Shown one piece after another: positions 36,560 through 45,114 of a stretch of DNA of 64,000 bases. Within the stretch, counting starts at the first letter, position 1. The number at the start of each line of letters is the position of its first letter. The translations under genes were made by a program, and so were the position numbers. Origin of the DNA: Pyrinomonadaceae bacterium (GTDB lineage Bacteria; Acidobacteriota; Blastocatellia; Pyrinomonadales; Pyrinomonadaceae); NCBI GenBank assembly GCA_026129865.1, contig JAHCHG010000010.1, positions 114,446-178,445 on the forward strand, written 5' to 3'. Under the pieces are notes generated by a model. That model saw only the letters and a program-made list of their open reading frames with translations. It was not told where the DNA came from and searched no databases.

Positions 36560-36820
36560 TCAATAAAGCCGACCTGCGATGGGGAAATCGAATCCGTTGC
36601 CCCACGGCACAACGCTATATGAGCCGTCATCGCGGCGAACCCAAAATGTTCCCGTGTCGGATGAAGTCGTACCTGTTTTGCGATAAACAGCGATCTGTGT
36701 TTTGCAGTCGCTGTAATGATCTTCCGGCAAAATGATGCCGACGGCGGAGCAGGCGGGAAACCGAACCAATGAGTCGAACAAGTCCGGCTCGATCTCAATA
36801 TAGCGGTCGCTGTCTCGATC
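36560..36820 (-). pseudogene. remnant of an FG-GAP (VCBS-like) repeat protein
   Basis: The minus-strand frame carries DCKTQIAVYRKTGTT, GTFWVRRDDGSYSVVPWG and FDFPIAGRLY, the same repeat pattern as the FG-GAP repeats of the RHS protein at 51768 (AVYRPSSGTWYI...WG...PVPADY). It has no start codon at the head of the repeat, stops after one repeat, and is joined at its 5' side to the TPR remnant on the other strand. Judged to be a decayed fragment. Confidence 0.62.
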
Positions 36821-36821
36821 A

Positions 36822-37307
36822 TTGATTTACGACGTGTTGAAAGTCAAACAAGAAGTATATGGCGAAGAGAGCCCGCAATATGCCTGGAGTCTTTACAATT
36901 TGGCGTTTTTATTAAACAATCAGCTAAGATTCAACGAATCATTAATACATTCAGAACAGATCGTCCGTCAGCGCGACCGGACGATACCGGAAGAACATCC
37001 GGTGATCAGTGCCGCTCTTCAAATGAAAGCTGTTTCCTTGATGGGCGGAGGCGACAGCGTTTCGGCGGAAGAACTCTTCCGGCAAAGCTTGAGTCTTCGA
37101 GAAAGAACGCTTGCGCCGGATCATTGGATTCTGGACACTTCGCGGAGCATTTTGGGCGAATGCCTGGCGCAGAACGGAAAAACCGCCGAAGCCCGCGATC
37201 TGCTTGTTCAATCGCTTGAAAATCTGACCGAAAAATTAGGGTCGCAGCACGAGCAGGTCAAAAACGCGCGTCAGCGTTTAAGGAAATTCGAATCCGCCAT
37301 GCATTAA
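36822..37307 (+). pseudogene. TPR protein fragment, 5'-truncated
   Basis: 161 codons from TTG at 36822, no ribosome site. The content is tetratricopeptide repeats of the kinesin-light-chain type (YAWSLYNLAFLLNNQLRFNE, AEELFRQSLSLRERTLAPDH and AEARDLLVQSLENLTEKLG), as found at the C-terminus of acidobacterial Ser/Thr kinases. The frame begins mid-repeat next to the FG-GAP remnant, so it is probably the tail of a lost gene. It could still be expressed as a short TPR protein. Confidence 0.6.
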
Positions 37308-37369
37308 ATTTTGACGAAAATTTTTCGCGTGAAACAATTAACCCTATATTCCCGTATAACTTTTGCAAC

Positions 37370-37978
37370 ATGATTACCAAAACAGCCATTGCCCTGCCTA
37401 ATGTAAAATCGCTGACCGATGTTGAACTGATCGAAAAAGCGATCAGTGGTCGCGAAGCGGGTTTCGAAGAACTCGTCAACCGGTATCAGCGACAGATCAC
37501 GAGTTACGTTTACCGGATGCTGAACAATTACGACGCATCGCTCGATGTAACGCAGGAAGTTTTTATAAAAGTTTATAATTCGCTGGAAAAATACAGTTCC
37601 GACTACAAATTTTCGACCTGGCTCTACCGAATTGCGCATAATGCGGCGATCGATCATATGCGGCGAAATTCTGTGTCGCAGCAGAGTTTGGACGTTGAGA
37701 CAAAAGACGGAACTTTTCAGATCCAGATCGAAAGCCAGCAGCCGAATCCGGAACAACTGCGCGAAAGAAGTGAATGGCGCACTGAAATTGAATCGGTCGT
37801 CAGATGTTTGCCTTCGGTTTATCGTGAATTGATCGTTTTAAGACACGGACAAGACCTTAGCTACGACGAGATCGCCGAAGTTACGGGATTGCCGCTCGGT
37901 ACGGTAAAGAATCGATTATTTCGCGCTCGAGAAATGATGCGCGAAATTTTTGTCGAACGCGGTTTTGAAGGAATCTGA
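37370..37978 (+). CDS. ECF-type RNA polymerase sigma factor
   Basis: 202 residues. Region 2 (FEELVNRYQRQITSYVYRML, then DVTQEVFIKVYNSLEKY and FSTWLYRIAHNAAIDHMRR) and region 4 (LPSVYRELIVLRHGQDLSYD, then EIAEVTGLPLGTVKNRLFRAR) are complete. It directs RNA polymerase to a special promoter set. The zinc-finger protein two genes downstream is the likely anti-sigma factor. All four genes 37370-39953 run together with gaps below 35 bp. Confidence 0.94.
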   Translation: MITKTAIALPNVKSLTDVELIEKAISGREAGFEELVNRYQRQITSYVYRMLNNYDASLDVTQEVFIKVYNSLEKYSSDYKFSTWLYRIAHNAAIDHMRRNSVSQQSLDVETKDGTFQIQIESQQPNPEQLRERSEWRTEIESVVRCLPSVYRELIVLRHGQDLSYDEIAEVTGLPLGTVKNRLFRAREMMREIFVERGFEGI

Positions 37979-38009
37979 TCATTAAAATTCGAAAAGGAGA
38001 ATAATTGCC

Positions 38010-38387
38010 ATGAGTTACAACATGCAGCACCAGCCGCCAATGTCGCTTCAAACGCAGGATGAAAAGCAGATGGGAATGTTTTTACATCTCTCGCAGCTTA
38101 TTAACATCGTTATTCCATTCGGCGGAATAATTGCACCAATCGTTTTATGGCAGATGAAAAAGGAAGAAATGCCTGCCCTCGACGCGCATGGAAAAATGGT
38201 GGTCAACTGGCTGATTTCGTCCTTTATTTATCTCGTGGTTTCCGGAATTTTAACGATAGTTATCGTTGGTTTGCTCGGCTTGCTTGCGATCGCGGTAATG
38301 TCTGTCGTCTTCCCGATCATCGGCGGTATCAAAGCAAATAACGGCGAACTTTGGGAATATCCTTTAACGATAAAATTCCTTAAATAA
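38010..38387 (+). CDS. DUF4870 domain membrane protein
   Basis: 125 residues. AAAGGAG precedes the ATG. After a polar start (QDEKQMGMFLHLSQL) come three hydrophobic helices with PIVLWQMKKEEMPALDAHGK, the family hallmark, and a final NGELWEYPLTIKFLK. DUF4870 proteins are small integral membrane proteins of unknown function. Its place between sigma and anti-sigma genes suggests a role in the same stress circuit. Confidence 0.9.
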   Translation: MSYNMQHQPPMSLQTQDEKQMGMFLHLSQLINIVIPFGGIIAPIVLWQMKKEEMPALDAHGKMVVNWLISSFIYLVVSGILTIVIVGLLGLLAIAVMSVVFPIIGGIKANNGELWEYPLTIKFLK

Positions 38388-38393
38388 GTTTCG

Positions 38394-38972
38394 ATGGATC
38401 AGCAAATTCAAAATTTATTTCGTGAATGTTCGCTTCAGCGCATAATCGGATACGTTGAAGGCGATCTTTCACCGAGAGAAGAAGTCGAACTCGAAATTCA
38501 TTTCTCCGGCTGCTCAAAATGCGCTGCGGAATTGAATGTACAAAAAAAGCTCCTATGTGCGCTCGATTATGCGTTCGACAGGCGCGAATCGACGGTTGAT
38601 GTTCCAGATGATTTTACAAAAGTCGTTGTAACCAGTGCCGAAAGTAACGTCCGCGGGCTGCGCCGTCCGCAGGAGCGGTTTAAGGCGTTGATGGTCGTTT
38701 CAACTTTGGTTTTGTTAGTTTTGGCTGGTCTTGGCGGAGAGATCGCCGGATACCTTGAGGCGCCGCAAAATTCTTTCGGACCGGTTTCGTCGTTCGGAGC
38801 TGCTGCGTTTCATTTTATTCACGACGCAGCTGTGGGCATTGCGGTCATTCTGCGTTATCTCGGTCAGCGTTTCCTTTTTACATCGGCGTTGTCGCTCGGG
38901 CTTTTGCTCGCGTTCTTTATGTTCACCTCGCTGGTTCTTTCAAAGTATTTTACGCGGCAGCAAGGAACGTAA
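38394..38972 (+). CDS. putative anti-sigma factor with N-terminal zinc finger
   Basis: 192 residues. The first 60 residues hold the ZAS-type motif (IGYVEGDLSPREEVELEIHF, then H-x3-C-x2-C as HFSGCSKC). Two membrane helices lie at about residues 100-122 and 160-183. Cytoplasmic zinc domain plus membrane anchor is the classic layout of ECF anti-sigma factors. The gene starts 6 bp after the DUF4870 gene and shares the operon with the sigma factor. Confidence 0.87.
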   Translation: MDQQIQNLFRECSLQRIIGYVEGDLSPREEVELEIHFSGCSKCAAELNVQKKLLCALDYAFDRRESTVDVPDDFTKVVVTSAESNVRGLRRPQERFKALMVVSTLVLLVLAGLGGEIAGYLEAPQNSFGPVSSFGAAAFHFIHDAAVGIAVILRYLGQRFLFTSALSLGLLLAFFMFTSLVLSKYFTRQQGT

Positions 38973-38996
38973 TTAGCTTTACGACAGTGTTTAAAG

Positions 38997-39953
38997 GTGA
39001 TTTTTAAACTCATCAAACCCGGCTTTTCCAACAGACGGCAATTCCTTAGGTGTATGGTCATCGCGGGTCTTGCCTTTCTTTTTGTAATTCCAATATCAAT
39101 ATTTGCCCAAACTGAGATATCGGCGGATACGGTAGACGAATCGACGATCATCGTCAACGACGCACCGGAATCGGATGTGTATGCGTTTGGGAAAAATGTC
39201 GTTGTAAAAACTTCGGCGCACGGCGTTCTGGTTTTCGGCGGCGATGTAACGATCGAAGGCGTCGTGCAGGGCGATGTCGCAGCGATCGGCGGTTCGATCA
39301 TTCAAAAGAAAGACGCGTTCATCGGCGGGGACGTGATTGTATTCGGCGGTAAATACATTCCGGAATCAGCCGAACCAAAGCGCGACGAAACCAAGGAAAC
39401 GGTTATGATCGCGATGTTTGAGGACGAAATTCGCGAATTTGTTAAAAGTCCGGCGTCCGTCTTTGCGCCTTCGCTTTCCTGGAAATACCTCGCCCAGCGG
39501 CTTTTGTCGGTTTTGTTCTGGTTTGTAATTTCTTTAGCATTGACCACGATCGCACCCGGCGCGGTCAGCCGTTCCGTTGCGCGATTTCAATTGATCCCCG
39601 GTAAAGTATTTGGAATCGGCGTCGTCGGTTTTGTGCTGACAACTATCGTCGTAATCGGCGTTTTAAGCTTTCTGCCAAATTTCATTTTTGCGGTTTTCAT
39701 CCCGATGGTGCTTGTGCTTCTCGGATTGTCGTTTGTGTACGGCAGAGTTGCGCTGCAGGTTAGCGTCGGCAAGATACTGCAAAAACGTTTCCTTTCGGAA
39801 GAACATCAGTCCGAAACCTTTGCGATTCTCATCGGCGTTTTGTTTTGGACAATATTATTGACCGTCCCGTACCTTTGGATCGGAGCGCTGAGCGTTTTGA
39901 TCTCCGTCAGCGTCGGACTTGTGGTAACGTCCCGGTCGGTCGCACGATCGTAA
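38997..39953 (+). CDS. bactofilin-like (polymer-forming) domain membrane protein
   Basis: 318 residues from GTG at 38997 preceded by AAAGG; ATG at 39054 is an alternative. Signal or anchor helix (about 20-37, ends FAQ), then a right-handed beta-helix-like part with repeated 'VFGGDVTIEGVVQGDVAAIGG' pattern (here GGDVTIEGVVQGDVAAIGGS), as in bactofilin-like DUF proteins, and a C-terminal block of four or five membrane helices (about 170-310). It is the last gene of the sigma operon and may be a surface or envelope target of it. An exact family name is not certain. Confidence 0.72.
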   Translation: MIFKLIKPGFSNRRQFLRCMVIAGLAFLFVIPISIFAQTEISADTVDESTIIVNDAPESDVYAFGKNVVVKTSAHGVLVFGGDVTIEGVVQGDVAAIGGSIIQKKDAFIGGDVIVFGGKYIPESAEPKRDETKETVMIAMFEDEIREFVKSPASVFAPSLSWKYLAQRLLSVLFWFVISLALTTIAPGAVSRSVARFQLIPGKVFGIGVVGFVLTTIVVIGVLSFLPNFIFAVFIPMVLVLLGLSFVYGRVALQVSVGKILQKRFLSEEHQSETFAILIGVLFWTILLTVPYLWIGALSVLISVSVGLVVTSRSVARS

Positions 39954-40000
39954 TGTCCGATTCTGCCGGTCTTCTTCGAGGTGTTTTCTTTATAGAAAAC

Positions 40001-40035
40001 AAAAAAGACGGAAGCGACAAACGTATCGCTTCCGT
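40001..40035 (-). terminator. intrinsic terminator of rpsT
   Basis: On the minus strand ACGGAAGCGA, 8-nt loop, TCGCTTCCGT, then CTTTTTTG. The 10-bp stem is perfect. Confidence 0.9.
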
Positions 40036-40056
40036 TAAACTCAAAGGAGAAAAATT

Positions 40057-40089
40057 ATGAATAAGAAAACTATTTCGACAAGTCGTTGA
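40057..40089 (+). other. ten-codon frame with strong ribosome site, overlapping the rpsT 3' end
   Basis: AAAGGAGAAAAATT is followed by ATG and MNKKTISTSR then stop. The ribosome site is as good as those of real genes nearby, and the start looks like the head of an exported protein. It may be a decapitated remnant or a tiny leader peptide; translation is not shown. Confidence 0.25.
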
Positions 40090-40336
40090 CGTGCGACGTC
40101 AACCTTGATTTGTAACGCGCGGCGGTATTTTTGTGCAAAATACCTTTATTTACAGACTTGTCTATCAAAGCTACTGTCGGCTTCAAAAGTTCTTCGCTTT
40201 GTTTTTGATCTTGATTCGCAAGCGCAGTTCGCAGCTTTTTGATCTGTGTCCGCAAACCGCTTCTGTTAGCGCGATTTACGGCATTTCGCCGTTCTGTCTG
40301 CCGAACGCGCTTTTCTGCTGATTTATGATTTGGCAT
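40070..40336 (-). CDS. rpsT: 30S ribosomal protein bS20
   Basis: 88 residues, start MPNHKSAEKRVRQTERRNAV and motif NRANRSGLRTQIKKLR, typical bS20. It ends with KNTAARYKSRLTSHVNDL. A terminator follows on the minus strand. Usual size and very basic. Confidence 0.96.
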   Translation of the reverse strand: MPNHKSAEKRVRQTERRNAVNRANRSGLRTQIKKLRTALANQDQKQSEELLKPTVALIDKSVNKGILHKNTAARYKSRLTSHVNDLSK

Positions 40337-40439
40337 TCAAACTCTCCGTTGTGTATTGATAAAAACCTAAAATTACTTCTCTTATCAGAGAAAAGAAAAA
40401 GTATAGCATTCGAAAGATCAATGTCAAGCAGGCGTTCGT

Positions 40440-41246
40440 TCAGTTTTCAAGCCGCAACGCAAGCATGTGCATCAGGTCGACGCACAGAACGAAGATCGGC
40501 GGGTAAAAGATAAATTCCGGCTTTAATGTCGGTGAAAAAAGCGACGGAATGGACGCATTTATCACAAGTTCAAAATAATTTCCGATAATTAGCCCGATTC
40601 CGAGACTAATAAAGAAACCGACGACCAGAAACGAAAATGCAGTGAACTTTGTATAAGGCTTTTCTTCTTTTTCAGTGTCTTCCAGTATCGAATCGTGAAT
40701 GTCTTCGCTGCTGTAGGTATAGCGCTCGAAACCCGTTTTGAGGCGTTTGAAAAGATGGATGCAGCCGATGACAAAAAGTGAGAACATAATGATCTTGCCG
40801 ATGATGGGCGAATTCGTCCAGATCGTCGGACGAAAGATCGCGACAAATGTTGTCGAGACGAACAGCGCGACGGTGGGAAAAATCACGCGCTGAAGCGCCA
40901 TCGATTCGCGACGTTCTTCGGCGATCATTCTGTCGATGATGGCGTTGTAACGGCGTTCGTAAACCATCTGCCGCCAGCGCCGCGCGTGCGGATTTTCAGA
41001 TGACAAAACCGAACCGTTCTCGCGGTCGTATTGCTGCTTTAGTAGTTCACGGTCGTAATCGGCTCTTTTTTGCGGATTTGCAAGAACTTTGTACGCCTTG
41101 GCAAGTTGAGAAAATTCCTGCGAAGATGAATCGGATGTTGCATTTATGTCGGGATGTATCTTTCTCGCGAGTCGGCGGTATGCCGAACGAATCTCGGTTC
41201 TGGAAGCCTTTGGCGAAACTTTCAGGACTTTATAATAATTGACCAT
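40440..41246 (-). CDS. J-domain (DnaJ-like) membrane protein
   Basis: 268 residues from ATG at 41246; a TTG at 41288 would add 14 residues. Residues 1-70 form the J domain (YYKVLKVSPKASRTEIRSAY, then RRLARKIHPDIN with the HPD motif that stimulates DnaK ATPase). Membrane helices at about 125-165 (two) and near 210-255 follow. There is no Gly/Phe or zinc-finger part, so this is a class C J protein that would recruit Hsp70 to the membrane. The client is unknown. Confidence 0.85.
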   Translation of the reverse strand: MVNYYKVLKVSPKASRTEIRSAYRRLARKIHPDINATSDSSSQEFSQLAKAYKVLANPQKRADYDRELLKQQYDRENGSVLSSENPHARRWRQMVYERRYNAIIDRMIAEERRESMALQRVIFPTVALFVSTTFVAIFRPTIWTNSPIIGKIIMFSLFVIGCIHLFKRLKTGFERYTYSSEDIHDSILEDTEKEEKPYTKFTAFSFLVVGFFISLGIGLIIGNYFELVINASIPSLFSPTLKPEFIFYPPIFVLCVDLMHMLALRLEN

Positions 41247-41338
41247 CGCGAAAAACTTGGGCAGAGTCGGAATGCGGAAACCGTCCAAAAAGACAGTCGA
41301 ATTATAACATAGTTTTACGTGGTCTATAAAAAATAGCG

Positions 41339-41797
41339 CTAATTTAAATCGTCTATTTGCAAGGCGATCGGCGAGGCGCCGGATTGCTTCACGGCATCGA
41401 CAACTCTGGCGACCGTTCCATAATCAACCGCGCGCGGTGCTTTAATAAAAACTGTTCTCTCGATCTTTTCCGATGCCGAAAGTTCGTTCTTTTGCGCCAG
41501 CGATTCCGAAAAAACACCGTTCTGCGTTCGCAATTCGAAAATCTTTGAAAGCCGCTCGATCAATTTTTCCGGATCGTCAACCGTTGAAGTCTTTTCGTTG
41601 TTCAAATAAATTTCGCGCGACCCGCTTAATGAAACGACCAACGAGTTCGGATTAGCGCCGGCATCGGTTCTTTCATTAGGTTCGGCTGGGATCTTGGTCT
41701 TAAACGCGCTCGGTTTCAGCGGGGTTATAACCATAAATATGATCAAAAGTACCAACAATACTTCGATCAGCGGTGTAACATTTATCGCCGGTTTCAT
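41339..41797 (-). CDS. ExbD/TolR family protein, orphan
   Basis: 152 residues with GGAGG 8 bp before the ATG. The start MKPAINVTPLIEVLLVLLII matches the ExbD family but the usual membrane Asp position reads Glu (PLIEVLL instead of PLIDVLL). The segment ITPLKPSAFKTKIPAEP and the C-terminal GASPIALQIDDLN closely follow the exbD at 11475. No exbB or tonB is adjacent, so it must work with the motor at 10201 or has another job. Confidence 0.88.
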   Translation of the reverse strand: MKPAINVTPLIEVLLVLLIIFMVITPLKPSAFKTKIPAEPNERTDAGANPNSLVVSLSGSREIYLNNEKTSTVDDPEKLIERLSKIFELRTQNGVFSESLAQKNELSASEKIERTVFIKAPRAVDYGTVARVVDAVKQSGASPIALQIDDLN

Positions 41798-41874
41798 AGA
41801 AATTTTCCTCCAAAGTGGTTTTCCGCGTTAGACACCACCGAAGAGAAATTGTTCCGAAAATGAAAAAAAATCCT

Positions 41875-43182
41875 TTAGATCTTCGCGTTTAAGGCGGAAA
41901 GGATCGCTTTTGCCTTTAGTAACGATTCGTCGAACTCACTCAAGGGATCGCTGTCGATGACTATTCCGCCGCCGACGTTGAAAACGGCTTTTCGGTCGCG
42001 AACGACGAGCGTTCGAATTGCAACGCTCATATCCATAACGCGCGGAATTTGAAAATTCGGATTTTGGCAAGAATAACCGATCGCGCCCATCGACAGACCG
42101 CGCGGCGAGTTTTCGATGCGGTCGATTATTTCCATCGTCCGAAGTTTCGGAGCACCCGTAATTGAGCCGCACGGAAAGACGGCTTTTATAACATCGGCTA
42201 TACCAACATCTTCGCGCAGATCTCCCGATACGGTAGAGACGAGATGAAAAAGCGTCGGATGCGATTCGACAGCGCATAGCTGTTCGACCGTAACCGAGCC
42301 GAATTTGCAGACACGACCAATATCGTTCCGCATCAGATCGACGATCATCATGTTTTCGGCGCGGTTTTTCTCGCTTTTTATAAGAAGTTCGCGCAGTTTT
42401 TCGTCTTCATCCGGAGTCGAGCCTCGGCGAATTGTTCCTTTGATCGGCGAAACGGAGATCGTCCGGTCGGCGTGATCGATACGAAAAAAGCGTTCGGGCG
42501 AAATTGAGATGACATGATCTTCGCCGCGGTCGATAAATGCAGCAAACGGCGCCGGATGATGACGGCGGAGCCGTCGGAAGATCGCAGACGACGAAAGCGG
42601 CTCCGGCAGATCGGCAGTAAACTTCTGAGTCAAATTAGTTTGATAAGTTTCACCGGCGCGGATCAATTCGCGAATCTTTTCAACGGCGGCAAGATACGCG
42701 GGCTTTGAAAAATTCGAAGTGACTATCGATCTATCGTCGTCGATGGCGTCGTAATTCAACGGTGAAAGAGATAGTAATTTTGATTCGGTCGCAGCAACGC
42801 GCTCAGCATTTCCTGTCAGAAAACACGCATCCGTTTCATAGTCAAAAACGACTAGATGATCGAATCCTTGGATAAAAATGTCCGGTTCCGAACTTTTCCG
42901 CGGCTCGATGCGCGGAATCTGTATCTTCAGTCCGAGATCGTAAGAAAGCGTAAAAATGAATGCAAGATCATGTGAGGACAATAACGAAGCAAACCCGGAC
43001 AATGTGGCTTCGGCAACCGGCGAGTTTAGACGTCGCGTCAACTTCGGATCAATTCCGGCGATCAGATATCGCGAACCGAGATTGCCTATGCCGCAGCTGT
43101 CCAAAATTGAAACCGGTTCGGTTTCCGAAAGCCTCAGCAGGCGATCGACGAGTTCGTCCGATGTAAAGGGAAGTTTACGCAT
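41875..43182 (-). CDS. pabB: aminodeoxychorismate synthase component I
   Basis: 435 residues from ATG at 43182 (a TTG at 43197 is possible). The chorismate-binding domain is complete: the PIKGTIRRG motif with Lys, which marks PabB and not TrpE (PIAGT), then RAENMMIVDLMRNDIGRV and FPCGSITGAPKLRTMEII. The enzyme converts chorismate and glutamine-derived ammonia to aminodeoxychorismate for folate synthesis. No pabA glutaminase or pabC lyase is next to it. The final residues (FDESLLKAKAILSAL) are intact. Confidence 0.9.
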   Translation of the reverse strand: MRKLPFTSDELVDRLLRLSETEPVSILDSCGIGNLGSRYLIAGIDPKLTRRLNSPVAEATLSGFASLLSSHDLAFIFTLSYDLGLKIQIPRIEPRKSSEPDIFIQGFDHLVVFDYETDACFLTGNAERVAATESKLLSLSPLNYDAIDDDRSIVTSNFSKPAYLAAVEKIRELIRAGETYQTNLTQKFTADLPEPLSSSAIFRRLRRHHPAPFAAFIDRGEDHVISISPERFFRIDHADRTISVSPIKGTIRRGSTPDEDEKLRELLIKSEKNRAENMMIVDLMRNDIGRVCKFGSVTVEQLCAVESHPTLFHLVSTVSGDLREDVGIADVIKAVFPCGSITGAPKLRTMEIIDRIENSPRGLSMGAIGYSCQNPNFQIPRVMDMSVAIRTLVVRDRKAVFNVGGGIVIDSDPLSEFDESLLKAKAILSALNAKI

Positions 43183-43303
43183 CAAGTTAATTATCAAAAC
43201 ATAATTTCGCCGGGCTGAAAACAGGACACTGCCGATAACCGCTTAATAATTTTGCGGAGTTCGTGCTAATCTGTCTGAGCCTAATTTTCAAATCAAACAA
43301 ATT

Positions 43304-44749
43304 ATGACACCAGAGAACATTGACAAAGGTTCCTTGATCCGAGGTCTTGGACTGCTTGCGGCGATCTCGATAATCGTCGGGAACGTTATTGGCACGGGCG
43401 TTTTCCTGAAAGCGCGGGTTATGACCTGCAACGTCGGTTCGCCGGAATGGGTGATACTTGTATGGGTCGCCGCAGGGATTCTTTCGCTTGCGGGCGCGCT
43501 GACATATGCCGAACTTTCTGCGATGAAACCGGAAGCGGGCGGCGAATACATTTTCCTGCGGGACGCTTACGGCAGAGTGTGGAGTTTTCTCTACGGCTGG
43601 ATGCAGATCTTTATCGCGAAAACCGGCTCGCAAGCCGCCGTTGCTGTTGCCTTTGCGATATTTTTGAACGATCTTTTGGGCGGCGGACTTCGTCAGGTGA
43701 TGGTACAAACGACGATCCTTGGTTACGAATACGAATTGACGTCGCTGCAGATCGTCGCCGTAATGATGATCGTGATCATCACAACAATAAATTGCGCCGC
43801 CGTTTCGGTCGGCGGGCAGATCGCGACGTTTTTTACGGTTATCAAGATCGGGCTTGTACTATTTGTCGGACTCGGCGCGTTCTTTTTAGCCGACGGTAGT
43901 TTCGGAAATTTCGGAATGACGGGCGACGGCGGAGTTTGCGAAGGCGTTGAAAATACCGTCAAATACGGCGCTGCCGGGTTTACGTTCATCGGCGGCTTCG
44001 GTGCCGCAATGCTCGGTGCACTTTGGGGTTACGACGGATGGAACAACCTGACCCTAGTTGCCGGCGAGGTTAAAGATCCGCAGAGAAATATCCCGCTCGC
44101 GCTGATCGGCGGAACCGTTTTGATCATTCTTTTATATGTTTTCATTCATTTTGCCTATTTCTACGTTCTTACGCCGACCGAGATCGCCAGCGTTTCCACG
44201 GCGTCTTCAGTTGCAAAAGAGGTCGCAATTCGATTTTTCGGCGCTGGAGTTTTAAGTTTGATGGCTGCCGGATTGATGGCTTCATCGGTCGGAACGCTTC
44301 ATACATCGATACTTACAGGCGCGCGTGTCCCTTACGCAATGGCGAAGGACGGCGTCATGTTCAATTTCTTCGGAAAGCTTTCCGCCACGCGCGTTCCGGT
44401 TGGAGCGTTGATCGTTCAGGGAATATGGGCTTGCTTACTCGCCATCTCAGGATCTTTCGACACATTGACGGATTACGTAGTTTTCGGTTCGTGGATCTTT
44501 TACACGGTCGTTACCGCCTCGATCTTTGTGTTTCGAAGAAAATACCCGGACGCCGTCAGACCTTATAAAGCTTTCGGCTATCCGGTAGTGCCGATTTTGT
44601 TCATTCTCGCGGCGACCGGTTTGCTTGTAAACACAATTTATGCAACTACGCTTAAATCTTTAATCGGAATTTTTCTGATTCTTGCCGGATTACCCGTTTA
44701 CTATTATTTGATACGCAGACCGAACGGTAACAAATCAGTCGAAGAATAG
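43304..44749 (+). CDS. APC family amino acid permease (LAT-like)
   Basis: 481 residues with about 12 membrane helices. Helix 1 has IIVGNVIGTGVFLKA and the following SLAGALTYAELSAMKPEAGG motif (given as LAGALTYAELSAMKPEAGG) typical of the amino acid/polyamine/organocation superfamily. Helix 6 region shows ALWGYDGWNNLTLVAGEVKD, characteristic of L-type amino acid transporters. The transported amino acid is not identifiable. It is followed after 16 bp by a PilZ gene. Confidence 0.92.
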   Translation: MTPENIDKGSLIRGLGLLAAISIIVGNVIGTGVFLKARVMTCNVGSPEWVILVWVAAGILSLAGALTYAELSAMKPEAGGEYIFLRDAYGRVWSFLYGWMQIFIAKTGSQAAVAVAFAIFLNDLLGGGLRQVMVQTTILGYEYELTSLQIVAVMMIVIITTINCAAVSVGGQIATFFTVIKIGLVLFVGLGAFFLADGSFGNFGMTGDGGVCEGVENTVKYGAAGFTFIGGFGAAMLGALWGYDGWNNLTLVAGEVKDPQRNIPLALIGGTVLIILLYVFIHFAYFYVLTPTEIASVSTASSVAKEVAIRFFGAGVLSLMAAGLMASSVGTLHTSILTGARVPYAMAKDGVMFNFFGKLSATRVPVGALIVQGIWACLLAISGSFDTLTDYVVFGSWIFYTVVTASIFVFRRKYPDAVRPYKAFGYPVVPILFILAATGLLVNTIYATTLKSLIGIFLILAGLPVYYYLIRRPNGNKSVEE

Positions 44750-44765
44750 ATTTAAGTAAATAAAT

Positions 44766-45089
44766 ATGGATCGAAGACAAGGAACCGACCGCCGATCGAT
44801 CGCGCGGCGCAATACGAAGGTCGAAATAGAATGGGAAGGCGCTGTCGGACGGCAGCGCGGAACGATAAGTAATATCAGCGAGAATGGCTGTTTTGTCATG
44901 AGCTCCGGCGCCGTTTGGGACGGCGAGATCGTGAAGTTGTTTATTCCGTTGAACTTAGGTCGTAAAGTGCAGTTTTTCGGCGAAGTGACAAATCACGAAG
45001 TTGAGATCGGATTCGCCGTCAGATTCATAGAATTAAGCGAAGCTCAGACCGATTTTCTTGAAAAATTAGTTGACACTCTCGCGCCGTAG
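44766..45089 (+). CDS. PilZ domain protein
   Basis: 107 residues. Starts MDRRQGTDRRSIARRNTKVE, with an RxxxR-like c-di-GMP motif in the first 20 residues, then GTISNISENGCFVMSSG, equivalent to the D/N-x-S-x-x-G motif of PilZ domains, and a beta-barrel tail. It probably binds cyclic di-GMP or another ligand and acts as a small effector. It is convergent with murE. Confidence 0.85.
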   Translation: MDRRQGTDRRSIARRNTKVEIEWEGAVGRQRGTISNISENGCFVMSSGAVWDGEIVKLFIPLNLGRKVQFFGEVTNHEVEIGFAVRFIELSEAQTDFLEKLVDTLAP

Positions 45090-45114
45090 CGCCGCCGCAA
45101 GCCGAATGTCGGCA

